From Proteobacteria bacterium UBA6522 (GTDB taxonomy: Bacteria > Pseudomonadota > Gammaproteobacteria > Steroidobacterales > Rariloculaceae): a stretch of DNA of 6,189 bases. The notes under the pieces were generated by a model that worked only from the letters and a program-made list of their open reading frames with translations, did not search any database and had not been told where the DNA came from. Location of the stretch: the NCBI GenBank assembly GCA_002434915.1, contig DJLG01000057.1, positions 1 to 6,189 on the forward strand, written 5' to 3'. The position numbers were made by a program, and so were the translations under genes. Positions 1 through 6,189 of the stretch are shown here, piece by piece; positions within the stretch are counted from its first letter, which is position 1, and every line of letters starts with the position of its first letter.

Positions 1-1343
1 ATTCTCTGAAGGTCTTCACCGGAAGCCGAAAACTCTATTGCTAATACTGCCTCTGCTATCAGCTCACCAGCCATCGCCCCAACAATATGCACACCAAGTA
101 GTTCATCGTCGGTTTTATCTGTAATCAACTTGACCAACCCTTCTGTCTGTTGCATCCCTTTTGCACGCCCATTCGCGGCAAAACTAAAAGTTCCAACCTT
201 ATAAGGTTTACCCGTTTCCTTAACCTCTGACTCTGTTTTTCCAACCCAAGCAATCTCTGGTGCCGTATAGATCACAGAGGGAATAGCATCGTAATTAACC
301 TCACCAACTTTCCCAGCGATGAGGTCTGCAACCATAACCCCCTCTTCCGTTCCCTTATGAGCCAACATCGGACCTCGTACCACATCACCCACAGCCCATA
401 CATTTGGCAAGCTCGTACTACAGTGCTCGTTTACCTCTATGAAACCTCTATCATCAAGCGCAATATTTACGCTTGGCTCAAACAGCCCTTTCGTAAAAGG
501 TCTACGGCCTACGCAGACAATAAGTTTATCTACTTTGAGGCTTTTTGAACCCTTGGCATCCTCATAGGTTACCTCGACGCCATCATCGTTTGTTTTTACA
601 CTAGTTACCTTCGAACCAAGGCGAATATCGAGGCCCTGACGTTTAAAAGCATGCTGTGCCTCTTTGGCTATTTTCCTATCAACCATAGGCAAAAACTCCT
701 CAAGCGCTTCCAACATAACAACCTCAGTACCTAACCGTTGCCATACACTGCCAAGCTCGAGACCTATAACACCCGCACCAATAATTCCTAGCGTGCCTGG
801 TATAGCATCGAAATCCAGAGCACCCCAGGAATCAACTATTAACTGATCATCAAAAGTTGCAATGGGTAGCTCTATTGGTTCTGAGCCAGTGGCAAGAATC
901 ACATCCTTTGCAATAAGAACAAATCTCTCTTCTTTTCTATTCGTTACCTCAACGTGATTTTTTTGTAAAAGACGTGCATGGCCATTGAAGGGCGTAACAC
1001 CATTGTTTTTAAATAAAGCCTCAATTCCACCGGTCAATTGCTTGACGATGTTATCTTTTCGAAGTTGCATTGCATCAACATCGATAGCGAGATCATTAAG
1101 ACCTATTCCGTGCTGTTTAAACTCTGAGGCCGCACGATAGTAAAGCTCCGTTGACTCTAATAACGCTTTTGACGGGATACAGCCTGCATTTAAGCATGTT
1201 CCCCCAAAAGCATCGCTTCCATCACGGTTTTTCCATTCGTCCACGCAAGCAACCGACAATCCATTTTGCGCTGCTCTAATCGCAGCAGGATAACCAGCAG
1301 GACCACCACCTATAACCACAACATCAAAATTCTTTTTATTCAT
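1..1343 (-). CDS. lpdA: Dihydrolipoyl dehydrogenase (E3), 3' end cut by window edge
   Basis: This flavoprotein reoxidises the dihydrolipoyl groups of the pyruvate, 2-oxoglutarate and related dehydrogenase complexes with NAD+, in the cytoplasm. My translation gives 447 open codons with no internal stop. The N-terminal FAD-binding glycine motif GGGPAG is at residues 12-17. The redox-active disulfide motif GGTCLNAGCIPSK carries Cys50 and Cys55. The NAD-binding motif GAGVIG is at 189-194, and AVGDV with the FAD-contacting Asp320 lies further on. The dimerisation domain runs to the EDLQR segment at the edge. About 25-30 residues are missing, including the HPT...E catalytic base that pairs with the flavin site. 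The start ATG at 1341-1343 fits the usual family N-terminus, but the ribosome-binding site is weak. The gene lies 73 bp behind a cytochrome c gene rather than behind sucAB or aceEF genes. The family call is very secure; which complex it serves cannot be told. Confidence 0.96.
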   Translation of the reverse strand, partial: MNKKNFDVVVIGGGPAGYPAAIRAAQNGLSVACVDEWKNRDGSDAFGGTCLNAGCIPSKALLESTELYYRAASEFKQHGIGLNDLAIDVDAMQLRKDNIVKQLTGGIEALFKNNGVTPFNGHARLLQKNHVEVTNRKEERFVLIAKDVILATGSEPIELPIATFDDQLIVDSWGALDFDAIPGTLGIIGAGVIGLELGSVWQRLGTEVVMLEALEEFLPMVDRKIAKEAQHAFKRQGLDIRLGSKVTSVKTNDDGVEVTYEDAKGSKSLKVDKLIVCVGRRPFTKGLFEPSVNIALDDRGFIEVNEHCSTSLPNVWAVGDVVRGPMLAHKGTEEGVMVADLIAGKVGEVNYDAIPSVIYTAPEIAWVGKTESEVKETGKPYKVGTFSFAANGRAKGMQQTEGLVKLITDKTDDELLGVHIVGAMAGELIAEAVLAIEFSASGEDLQR

Positions 1344-1374
1344 GCTTTTTAGAGCTCGAAACGACAACTTCTTT

Positions 1375-1404
1375 AAAATAATCTAAAAACAAGAGACATA
1401 ACAA
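1375..1404 (-). promoter_or_regulatory. Weak candidate promoter for lpdA
   Basis: On the minus strand TTGTTA (1404-1399) is followed after 18 bases by TATTTT (1380-1375), each matching four of six consensus positions. The site sits in the 73-bp gap between the cytochrome c stop and the lpdA start. A match this loose is common by chance in AT-rich DNA, so lpdA may instead be read from upstream. Confidence 0.2.
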
Positions 1405-1416
1405 CGTTGGCCAGGC

Positions 1417-1896
1417 TTATAAAGCCGGATCCATCGTTACCTGCAAAAGGTATGCAATTACATCAGCACGATCTGCCCCTGAGCTAAATCCAGCAAATCG
1501 CATATTGTTGCCGGGAAGAAACCCGTTTGAATCAGCAAGCCATTCATCAAGAATTTCAGGACTCCATATGAAATCAACCTCTAATAGGACATCAGAATAA
1601 TCAAAACCGTAAACACTTCCCGCAGCTCTATCAAAAACCCCATACAGATTCGGGCCGATTATATGATCTTCATCTGGACCTAGTGTATGGCAGGCCCTGC
1701 ATGAGTAAGCCAAGAGCTCTCCTCGTTCCAAATCAGCTTCTAACAAACGAACTGCTAGAGTTTGGGTCTCTTGTTGTTCTGCAGAATCAGAAAGGCTGCG
1801 GTCTCCTTGTTGGTCACAACCTGCTAAGGGCAATATCAGGCTAAAAACTAAAGCACATATCAATCGATTAAGTCCCTTACTAAAAGTTATATTCAT
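1417..1896 (-). CDS. Lipoprotein class I cytochrome c
   Basis: This is a small periplasmic electron carrier of 159 residues, membrane-anchored through lipid. A hydrophobic signal segment (about residues 10-26) ends in the lipobox LAGC with Cys27 as the lipidated residue. A polar linker rich in Gln, Glu and Ser follows. The haem site is CRACH (Cys66, Cys69, His70). Next come GPNLYGV at 81-87, typical of cytochrome c2-like folds, and NNMRFAG, where Met132 is the likely sixth haem ligand. The C-terminal helix DVIAYLLQV completes the fold. The gene starts three bases after the stop of the DUF3187 gene (TAG CAA ATG on the minus strand) and has only a poor Shine-Dalgarno sequence, so translational coupling is likely. 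The fold and the single c-type haem are well supported. The redox partner is unknown. Confidence 0.93.
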   Translation of the reverse strand: MNITFSKGLNRLICALVFSLILPLAGCDQQGDRSLSDSAEQQETQTLAVRLLEADLERGELLAYSCRACHTLGPDEDHIIGPNLYGVFDRAAGSVYGFDYSDVLLEVDFIWSPEILDEWLADSNGFLPGNNMRFAGFSSGADRADVIAYLLQVTMDPAL

Positions 1897-1899
1897 TTG

Positions 1900-2886
1900 C
1901 TAGAAACCCCAACTAAAGTCAATATTTATCGAAATATCTGGCGAAGTTCTCACAATCAGATCCTCACCGATTGCCACATTCAATTGACGACGTTCATCCA
2001 AGGACCACCAACCACCCACACTAACCTGAATGGAGGCCTTACCCATTTCATCAAGCTCACTCCTATAAAACTTACTGTGCGAATCAAACTGCACTTTTAA
2101 CCCAAAGTTTTGAAGTACAGGCCAACCTGCACCTAATGTCCCAAAGGCTACCCAATCTTCATGACGGTCAGTAAAAAGGTCCGAATCATCGATCATCATG
2201 AATCCTGCGCCCCAATACAGACCGGTTGGAACGCCAACTAACATGGCTGAATTCTTCTGAAAAACACTAAATGAGAGATCAGTCCCTCCACTGCCTGTGA
2301 GAATATCTGGGTCGCCACTAGGTAGTTTTAAAGTTCCCTTAAAAACTAAACCACTCTCACCAAATAGATGTCTAGAGAAACTAACCTGAACATCACCAAT
2401 TCCTCTACTTCTGTTATCTAGAAAGTACCTTGTAACACCATTGTCTTTATAGAGGTAACGCAACTGATCTTCCATGCGGAGATTGCGATTACCGTCAGGC
2501 AACCTAAAAAATGAGTGCCAAGCATCAACGACATCATCAAGGAAACCACCAGAATTTTGATAAAAAGGGAGTTCTAAACCGACAACCCACTTGTCTCCAA
2601 GACTCGAACGATAAAAGAGACTGGTTCTCCAGGTTTCCCCATCTAAAACCAGCTCTTCAGTCCCCTTACCTCCCAGCCGATAGTGATTTCCAACCTCGCT
2701 GACGACCGAAAATTCTTTTTCTCCTGCGACAAGTCCCGACTCCCATGCCGGCAGCCCAAAGACTGAAACTAGCGGACTAAGATTCCGAGTTCTAAAAGGG
2801 GTGGTTTGTTGGGCATGTGTGCCCTCGGTTATCAGCATCCCAATTACTAACGCTACAAATGCGCTTTTATATAGCCGCCTATCCAT
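1900..2886 (-). CDS. DUF3187-family outer-membrane beta-barrel protein
   Basis: The product is 328 residues with a signal peptide (hydrophobic core about 8-20) and a likely cleavage after THA, near residue 25. The mature start contains FRTRNLSPLVSVFGLP, which I recognise from memory as typical of the uncharacterised DUF3187 family. The remainder is alternating polar and aromatic strands (for example WRTSLFYRSSLG, VVGLELPFY) separated by glycine- and aspartate-rich turns. It ends in INIDFSWGF with a terminal Phe, the usual signature recognised by the barrel assembly machinery. Together these point to an outer-membrane barrel, but no substrate can be named. The start at 2884-2886 has AGGA about ten bases upstream, a loose but usable ribosome-binding site. 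The gene is directly followed by the cytochrome c gene with a three-base gap. The family name is moderately secure; the outer-membrane location is a strong inference. Confidence 0.82.
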   Translation of the reverse strand: MDRRLYKSAFVALVIGMLITEGTHAQQTTPFRTRNLSPLVSVFGLPAWESGLVAGEKEFSVVSEVGNHYRLGGKGTEELVLDGETWRTSLFYRSSLGDKWVVGLELPFYQNSGGFLDDVVDAWHSFFRLPDGNRNLRMEDQLRYLYKDNGVTRYFLDNRSRGIGDVQVSFSRHLFGESGLVFKGTLKLPSGDPDILTGSGGTDLSFSVFQKNSAMLVGVPTGLYWGAGFMMIDDSDLFTDRHEDWVAFGTLGAGWPVLQNFGLKVQFDSHSKFYRSELDEMGKASIQVSVGGWWSLDERRQLNVAIGEDLIVRTSPDISINIDFSWGF

Positions 2887-2985
2887 AGGTCTATTTTCCT
2901 ATCCCTGGTTTACTAAAACTAAAAATCAACGCTTCCTGCGTATCAGATGATTGGTAATAACACCGACAATGATCTAAACAAAAAA

Positions 2986-3006
2986 ATTATATATAACGTA
3001 TATAAT
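2986..3006. promoter_or_regulatory. AT-only palindrome containing TATAAT boxes on both strands
   Basis: Two 8-base arms, ATTATATA and TATATAAT, flank a 5-base centre (TAACG). Each arm carries a perfect TATAAT, one on each strand. The minus-strand box (2991-2986) lies about 100 bases before the DUF3187 start and could be its -10 element, although no good -35 box is found 16-18 bases before it. The surrounding DNA (about 2975-3030) is almost entirely A+T. The arms contain no G or C, so a transcription terminator is unlikely; an operator or an easily melted promoter fits better. Confidence 0.35.
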
Positions 3007-3027
3007 TCATATATTTATAATAATAAA

Positions 3028-4509
3028 TTAATGTCTATTATTGGTTCTCCCATGAATATATTGTCGCCCTCCTGAATACCTCAATACAAATAGTCCTGTC
3101 CCCTTACATAAATCATCTTGCCCAACACAAGATTCCCCAGAACGGTCTGTAGCATACGCAAGCCCCCGATGGTCTAGATCTACATCCGTAAGCTGGATTG
3201 GAGTAGGACGCGTCATAGAAGGTCGAGGACTAGCATTAGTTTTAGGGATGTAATACCCAACTTCACGTAAATTTTGTGGGTCAGAAAGATCTAGAATTCT
3301 AATACCAGCATTGAGATAGGCAATCCAGGCCAACTTATCTTCAAACCGATTGATTTGTCCGTTTACCGTCTCGGCATGTTGATGAGGGCCAAAATTACCA
3401 CCTATATCACAAAAATCTCCAATTGGAACTTGCCAAGTTGACACAGGCATTGGATTTGTTTCATGTGTTATATCAAACATATAGACACGACTCTTCATGC
3501 CATGTGGACATTCTAAGCCATCATATTCATCTGTAACGAGGGCATATGTTCTTGGTAGTTCACCATCAGCTGCGGTGACGTTTGGAACCCTGTCATACAC
3601 AATAGGCGATACAGTGTGAGGTCCCCTCCCAGGTGGAGATGTGTCATAGGACCATACTAATTCAGGGTCGGATGGATCTGATATATCCCAAGAGGCGACA
3701 TGTCCACTACCTATCCGGAAACCCGCATACATTCGGTCATTTTCTTCATCAACAATTGGATGGTGGACGTACTGCTCCTCAAATCCTTCTTCTCCATCCT
3801 TTTGCCCTGGCAACCAGGCCCTACTCAGGAATTGAGGATTTCTGGGATCTTTTAAATCCCAGATATGAATAATAGTTGTCCTAAACCCCGGTTCCCCAGA
3901 GGCACTATAAAAAAGGCCGGTATCCGGTGACCAATGCCCCTTATGAGCCCGATTAATGAGTGTACCTCCACAACCTCGGCCACATGAATTCTCGGGAGTA
4001 GCAGATATTTCTGATACCAATGTCATTGCTGATGGATTGGATCCTCTTTCAGTAATATCAAAAATCTGAAACCTTAAATCATCACCCACTTCTGAGTTAC
4101 GAATTAGGTAATCACGTCCAACCGGCTCTGAATCAAACTCATAATCGTAGACTACCCCAACAAAACGAGAATTTGCGTTATCTTCATTTGGTATATGCCA
4201 AACCAGCTCGGGCTTAGTAGGATCTGTAATATCCAGAATAGACGTCCCATTCCATTCATTTACACCGGTAATGGGGTTCAATGTTGCATCTCGGGTCCGC
4301 GTATTCGGCACATGTCCAACATAGACCCAGTTACCATTTATAGAATCTGACTTAGTATTGACCTGCAACGCCTGACGTCCTTGCATATCATGGTAACCAA
4401 TAAGCTCAATATTACGAGACTCATCAGCGTTCACGGCGAAACCTGCACCATAAAGCGTGACCATAAAACCAGCCAAAAATAGCTTTAAACTCATATGCGG
4501 CATTTTCAT
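3028..4509 (-). CDS. Exported LVIVD-repeat beta-propeller protein
   Basis: The product is 493 residues with a signal peptide (core about 8-26, probable cleavage after VNA near residue 28), so it is periplasmic or secreted. At least six blade-like motifs of the form (I/F/W)D(I/L)(T/S/K)DPxxPxLV start near residues 92, 150, 217, 274, 345 and 406. Their spacing of about 57-71 residues indicates a six- or seven-bladed propeller, and the closing segment GLAYATDRSGES near 449-460 is typical of the family. It is unusually rich in His in conserved-looking loops: HKGHW (189-192), VHHP (249-250), GSGH (270), GPHT (298), CPHG (336) and PHQH (376, 378). It also has six Cys (176, 180, 334, 367, 461, 468). 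This recalls metal-binding propellers such as the SBP56/methanethiol oxidase group, but I see no proof of homology. AAGGGA seven bases before the ATG supports the start. Enzymatic role unknown. Confidence 0.85.
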   Translation of the reverse strand: MKMPHMSLKLFLAGFMVTLYGAGFAVNADESRNIELIGYHDMQGRQALQVNTKSDSINGNWVYVGHVPNTRTRDATLNPITGVNEWNGTSILDITDPTKPELVWHIPNEDNANSRFVGVVYDYEFDSEPVGRDYLIRNSEVGDDLRFQIFDITERGSNPSAMTLVSEISATPENSCGRGCGGTLINRAHKGHWSPDTGLFYSASGEPGFRTTIIHIWDLKDPRNPQFLSRAWLPGQKDGEEGFEEQYVHHPIVDEENDRMYAGFRIGSGHVASWDISDPSDPELVWSYDTSPPGRGPHTVSPIVYDRVPNVTAADGELPRTYALVTDEYDGLECPHGMKSRVYMFDITHETNPMPVSTWQVPIGDFCDIGGNFGPHQHAETVNGQINRFEDKLAWIAYLNAGIRILDLSDPQNLREVGYYIPKTNASPRPSMTRPTPIQLTDVDLDHRGLAYATDRSGESCVGQDDLCKGTGLFVLRYSGGRQYIHGRTNNRH

Positions 4510-4516
4510 TGTGGTT

Positions 4517-4522
4517 TCCCTT
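4517..4522 (-). promoter_or_regulatory. Ribosome-binding site of the propeller gene
   Basis: On the minus strand AAGGGA lies seven bases before the ATG at 4509-4507. It favours this first ATG over the in-frame ATG two codons later. Confidence 0.7.
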
Positions 4523-4768
4523 AATACATCTAACTTATTGAATAGATAAGAAGCAGGTCCAGTTTGCCATAATTATCCTTGATGCGAGCAAATCAACACC
4601 CAACTTTGAAACACTCATTTTTCGTCATTTTTCATCTTTAGCCTGCCTGATTGCATACAAACCCAGTCATTTTATCTCTCTAGTATGAACGGCATGCGAC
4701 AAATACCCTTATTTCCGGAAAGGCATAACTCAAAAACCTTTCAACTTGTCGATACCCCAATCAAACGA

Positions 4769-4773
4769 AAAGG
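4769..4773 (+). promoter_or_regulatory. Ribosome-binding site deciding the TPR gene start
   Basis: AAAGG stands seven bases before the ATG at 4781. The upstream in-frame ATGs at 4685 and 4694 have only pyrimidine-rich or unrelated sequence before them, so 4781 is the better start. Confidence 0.65.
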
Positions 4774-4780
4774 TAATTTT

Positions 4781-5296
4781 ATGAAAATAGCTTTTGAAGG
4801 CAAAGAATACTACTTGCGAGATGGGATTTGGTTCTATGGCTACAAGAAGGCATCTCAATCTATTCAAGATAAATTAAATTTTCAGGCTAAAAAAGAACTG
4901 CAACTATGGGAAGAAGCCCTTATTGAGGTTCCTGAGATATTGCAAGCGTCAAAGCTAGCAGAAAAACGTAATGACCTTCACAGAGCCCTTGTACTAGCAA
5001 GAAAAGCTTATGAAGTCACAGATTTCAAAGTATCAGTGGCAGCAAGGGTCAGCCACCTTTATAGAAAACTTGGCGAACCAGAGGAAGCGATAAAATGGAC
5101 CGAGGAATTTGCAAGAACCACACATGTTCCTCTCCTTAATACCAGAGCCGCTGCATTTGCTGATATCGGGGAATACTTGCAGGCTAAAAAAGTAGTAGGT
5201 AAATCCCTTTCTATAAGCCCAGGAAACCCTGAGGCATTCGAACTTCTAAATAGAGTACAAGCTGAATATCCAGGCACCTACCACGATCTTTTCTAA
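4781..5296 (+). CDS. Small TPR-like protein, cytoplasmic
   Basis: From the chosen start the product is 171 residues, with no signal peptide or membrane segment. The first 30 residues (FEGKEYYLRDGIWFYGYKK) form a short aromatic strand-like module ahead of an all-helical part. The helices pair as TPR-like repeats, roughly 53-84, 87-116 and 117-148. The last two carry the usual small and aromatic positions (AARVSHLYRKLGEPEEAIKW; NTRAAAFADIGEYLQAKKVV) and end with a proline after the helix (SPGNPEAF). TPR proteins act as protein-protein scaffolds, so a binding partner is expected. The next gene is 49 bp downstream on the same strand, with no terminator between, so the two are probably one operon. 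A longer form from 4685 (203 residues) is possible but less likely. I do not recognise a named family. Confidence 0.75.
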   Translation: MKIAFEGKEYYLRDGIWFYGYKKASQSIQDKLNFQAKKELQLWEEALIEVPEILQASKLAEKRNDLHRALVLARKAYEVTDFKVSVAARVSHLYRKLGEPEEAIKWTEEFARTTHVPLLNTRAAAFADIGEYLQAKKVVGKSLSISPGNPEAFELLNRVQAEYPGTYHDLF

Positions 5297-5345
5297 CCAT
5301 AACTAGTTAGCAATAGCTTCTTATATTGAAAATGGAGTAAGCAAT

Positions 5346-6143
5346 ATGTTCAAAGCATCTCTCGTAGCATTAATAGTAGCGATTATTACTAGTGTGGCCT
5401 CAAACTATTTCACTCGAATTGAGATAGCAGAAAATTTATCTTCGCTGGAACGAAGAACAGTAGCTCGTATTAGAACTCTCTCCGAGGAATTAATAACCAG
5501 CAATGAAAGCATGGGAAGCCTAATAAGAGGTTCAAATAATTTAATTAACTCCTATGCAAAACGATTAAACGAGGTCAAAGAAACCGTGGACTCAACTAAG
5601 ACGCACACTAATACCGAATTAACACTTATAAGATCTCAACAAAATAACTTCTTAGATAATATTCATACAGTAGAAAGCCAAGCTAAAATTTTTGAATCAA
5701 GACTCATATCCCTAGAAAATAATCTATCAGCAGTTTCAATCCCACTTGAAGCGCTAAGGACTGATCTATACGAAATTCAAACACAAGTTAATAGCTCAGC
5801 CCAAATGGAGTTAGCTCTTAATGGAATTAACAGCACTGAACAAGAAACACACCAATTACCAATCTATTCAAATTCCTGTCCATCAACTGCCCTTAATAGG
5901 TCTGAAAGACTACCCCAATTAAAACGTGAATTAGAACAATCTGCACCTGCGGGAATCTATGACGTTAGAGTCATCTTCGATATCAATAAAGGTGGAGGGC
6001 TTATTATTAGTAAGCTTGAATCACAAACTGCTCCAAACCATGTTCTGGGTGCTGTCAGACATTATGTAGATGGCTTGGTATTTGATAACCAGGGAATAGA
6101 ATTTGCAGGTTGTGAAGCTTTAGTCAAACTAAAGGTTAGCTAA
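5346..6143 (+). CDS. Membrane-anchored coiled-coil protein with TonB/TolA-like C-terminal domain
   Basis: The product is 265 residues. A single uncleaved membrane segment (about 4-20) follows a short N-terminus, so the bulk most likely faces the periplasm. Residues about 25-150 are long, polar, heptad-like helix (many Leu/Ile with Glu, Gln, Asn), a coiled coil. After a loop with Cys178, residues 187-265 resemble a TonB/TolA C-terminal domain: VRVIFDINKGGGLIISKLES, then AVRHYVDGLVFDNQG, then a final strand EALVKLKVS. The proline-rich TonB linker is absent, and so is the SxxxH membrane motif that couples TonB to ExbBD. Layout is therefore closer to TolA, but no tol-pal genes are nearby. Cys178 and Cys256 could form a disulfide. 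GGAG eight bases before the ATG supports the start. Fold moderately secure, function unknown. Confidence 0.75.
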   Translation: MFKASLVALIVAIITSVASNYFTRIEIAENLSSLERRTVARIRTLSEELITSNESMGSLIRGSNNLINSYAKRLNEVKETVDSTKTHTNTELTLIRSQQNNFLDNIHTVESQAKIFESRLISLENNLSAVSIPLEALRTDLYEIQTQVNSSAQMELALNGINSTEQETHQLPIYSNSCPSTALNRSERLPQLKRELEQSAPAGIYDVRVIFDINKGGGLIISKLESQTAPNHVLGAVRHYVDGLVFDNQGIEFAGCEALVKLKVS

Positions 6144-6166
6144 CTATTTGTTCGCTCAAAAAAGAC

Positions 6167-6188
6167 TTGGCGCCCAATAGGGCGCCAA
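6167..6188 (+). terminator. Rho-independent terminator, probably bidirectional
   Basis: A nine-pair GC-rich stem (TTGGCGCCC with GGGCGCCAA) closes on an AATA loop, starting 23 bases after the stop codon of the TonB-like gene. The window ends right after the stem, so a downstream T-run on the plus strand cannot be seen. The A-run at about 6158-6163 supplies a T-run for transcription coming from the right on the minus strand, so a convergent gene beyond the edge may share it. Confidence 0.8.
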
Positions 6189-6189
6189 A

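Larger units (their letters stand above)
4510..4780. other. Divergent intergenic region with short direct repeat
   Basis: This gap separates the leftward propeller gene from the rightward TPR gene and must hold promoters for both. I find no strong sigma70 pair. A GATAAT (minus strand, 4577-4572) could be a -10 box toward the propeller gene, and a TTGAAA (plus strand, about 4605-4610) a -35 box toward the TPR gene, but neither has a good partner. TCATTTTTC occurs twice at 4615-4633 with a 10-base period, about one helical turn, which could suit a regulator binding one face of the DNA. An in-frame upstream extension of the TPR gene is open from 4685 but has no ribosome-binding site. Confidence 0.4.

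Noticed and set aside
357..846. Two plus-strand open frames at 357-548 and 664-846
   Set aside because: Both lie antisense within lpdA, whose minus-strand frame has clear catalytic motifs throughout; their proteins show no recognisable features.
1411..1428. Hairpin GGCTT-ATA-AAGCC at the cytochrome c stop codon
   Set aside because: The stem is only five pairs (seven with a bulge), overlaps the end of the coding region, and the nearest T-run on the minus strand is about 25 bases further on, so it is not a convincing terminator.
1897..2702. Plus-strand open frames at 1897-2100 and 2511-2702
   Set aside because: Antisense shadows of the DUF3187 gene, with low-complexity, unrecognisable products.
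3633..3872. Plus-strand open frame of 79 codons
   Set aside because: Antisense to the propeller gene, whose blade repeats run through this stretch.
4685..4780. Upstream extension of the TPR gene to the ATG at 4685
   Set aside because: No Shine-Dalgarno sequence before 4685 or 4694, whereas AAAGG is well spaced before 4781; the extra 32 residues look like no known domain or signal peptide.
5059..5277. Minus-strand open frame of 72 codons
   Set aside because: Antisense to the TPR helices; no ribosome-binding site or family features.
5293..5309. Short inverted repeat CTAAC...GTTAG after the TPR gene
   Set aside because: Only five AT-rich pairs with no following T-run; more likely chance than a terminator, and the two genes are close enough to be one operon.

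Overview
The window (about 40% G+C by eye) looks like chromosome of a Gram-negative bacterium, most likely a low-GC, perhaps marine, gammaproteobacterium. The grounds are a 2-oxoacid-dehydrogenase-type dihydrolipoyl dehydrogenase, a lipoprotein cytochrome c, a DUF3187-type outer-membrane barrel and a TonB/TolA-like envelope protein. The taxonomic call is an inference from protein character, not from a marker gene. No tRNA, rRNA, CRISPR array, insertion sequence or phage gene was seen.

Minus-strand block (1-4509, read right to left). A 493-residue exported beta-propeller protein with LVIVD-like repeats (4509-3028) comes first. After a very AT-rich 141-bp gap with a candidate promoter follow a DUF3187-family outer-membrane protein (2886-1900) and, three bases later, a lipoprotein class I cytochrome c (1896-1417). 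Last is dihydrolipoyl dehydrogenase lpdA (1343 to beyond the left edge), whose C-terminal end lies outside the window. The DUF3187 and cytochrome genes are almost certainly co-transcribed. Whether the propeller gene and lpdA share their transcript is open, because no convincing terminator separates the four genes.

Plus-strand block (4781-6188). A divergent pair follows: a small cytoplasmic TPR-like protein (start placed at 4781 on ribosome-binding-site evidence), then after 49 bp a protein with one N-terminal membrane anchor, a long coiled coil and a C-terminal TonB/TolA-like domain. A strong GC-rich hairpin at 6167-6188 closes the unit.

How the genes may work together: the propeller, the barrel and the cytochrome would all sit in the periplasm or outer membrane, so they could form an envelope redox unit. 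The TPR/TonB-like pair looks like a separate envelope-associated unit of unknown function. The likeliest under-described items are the His- and Cys-rich propeller beside a dedicated cytochrome c, and the TonB-like protein whose proline-rich linker is replaced by a coiled coil.
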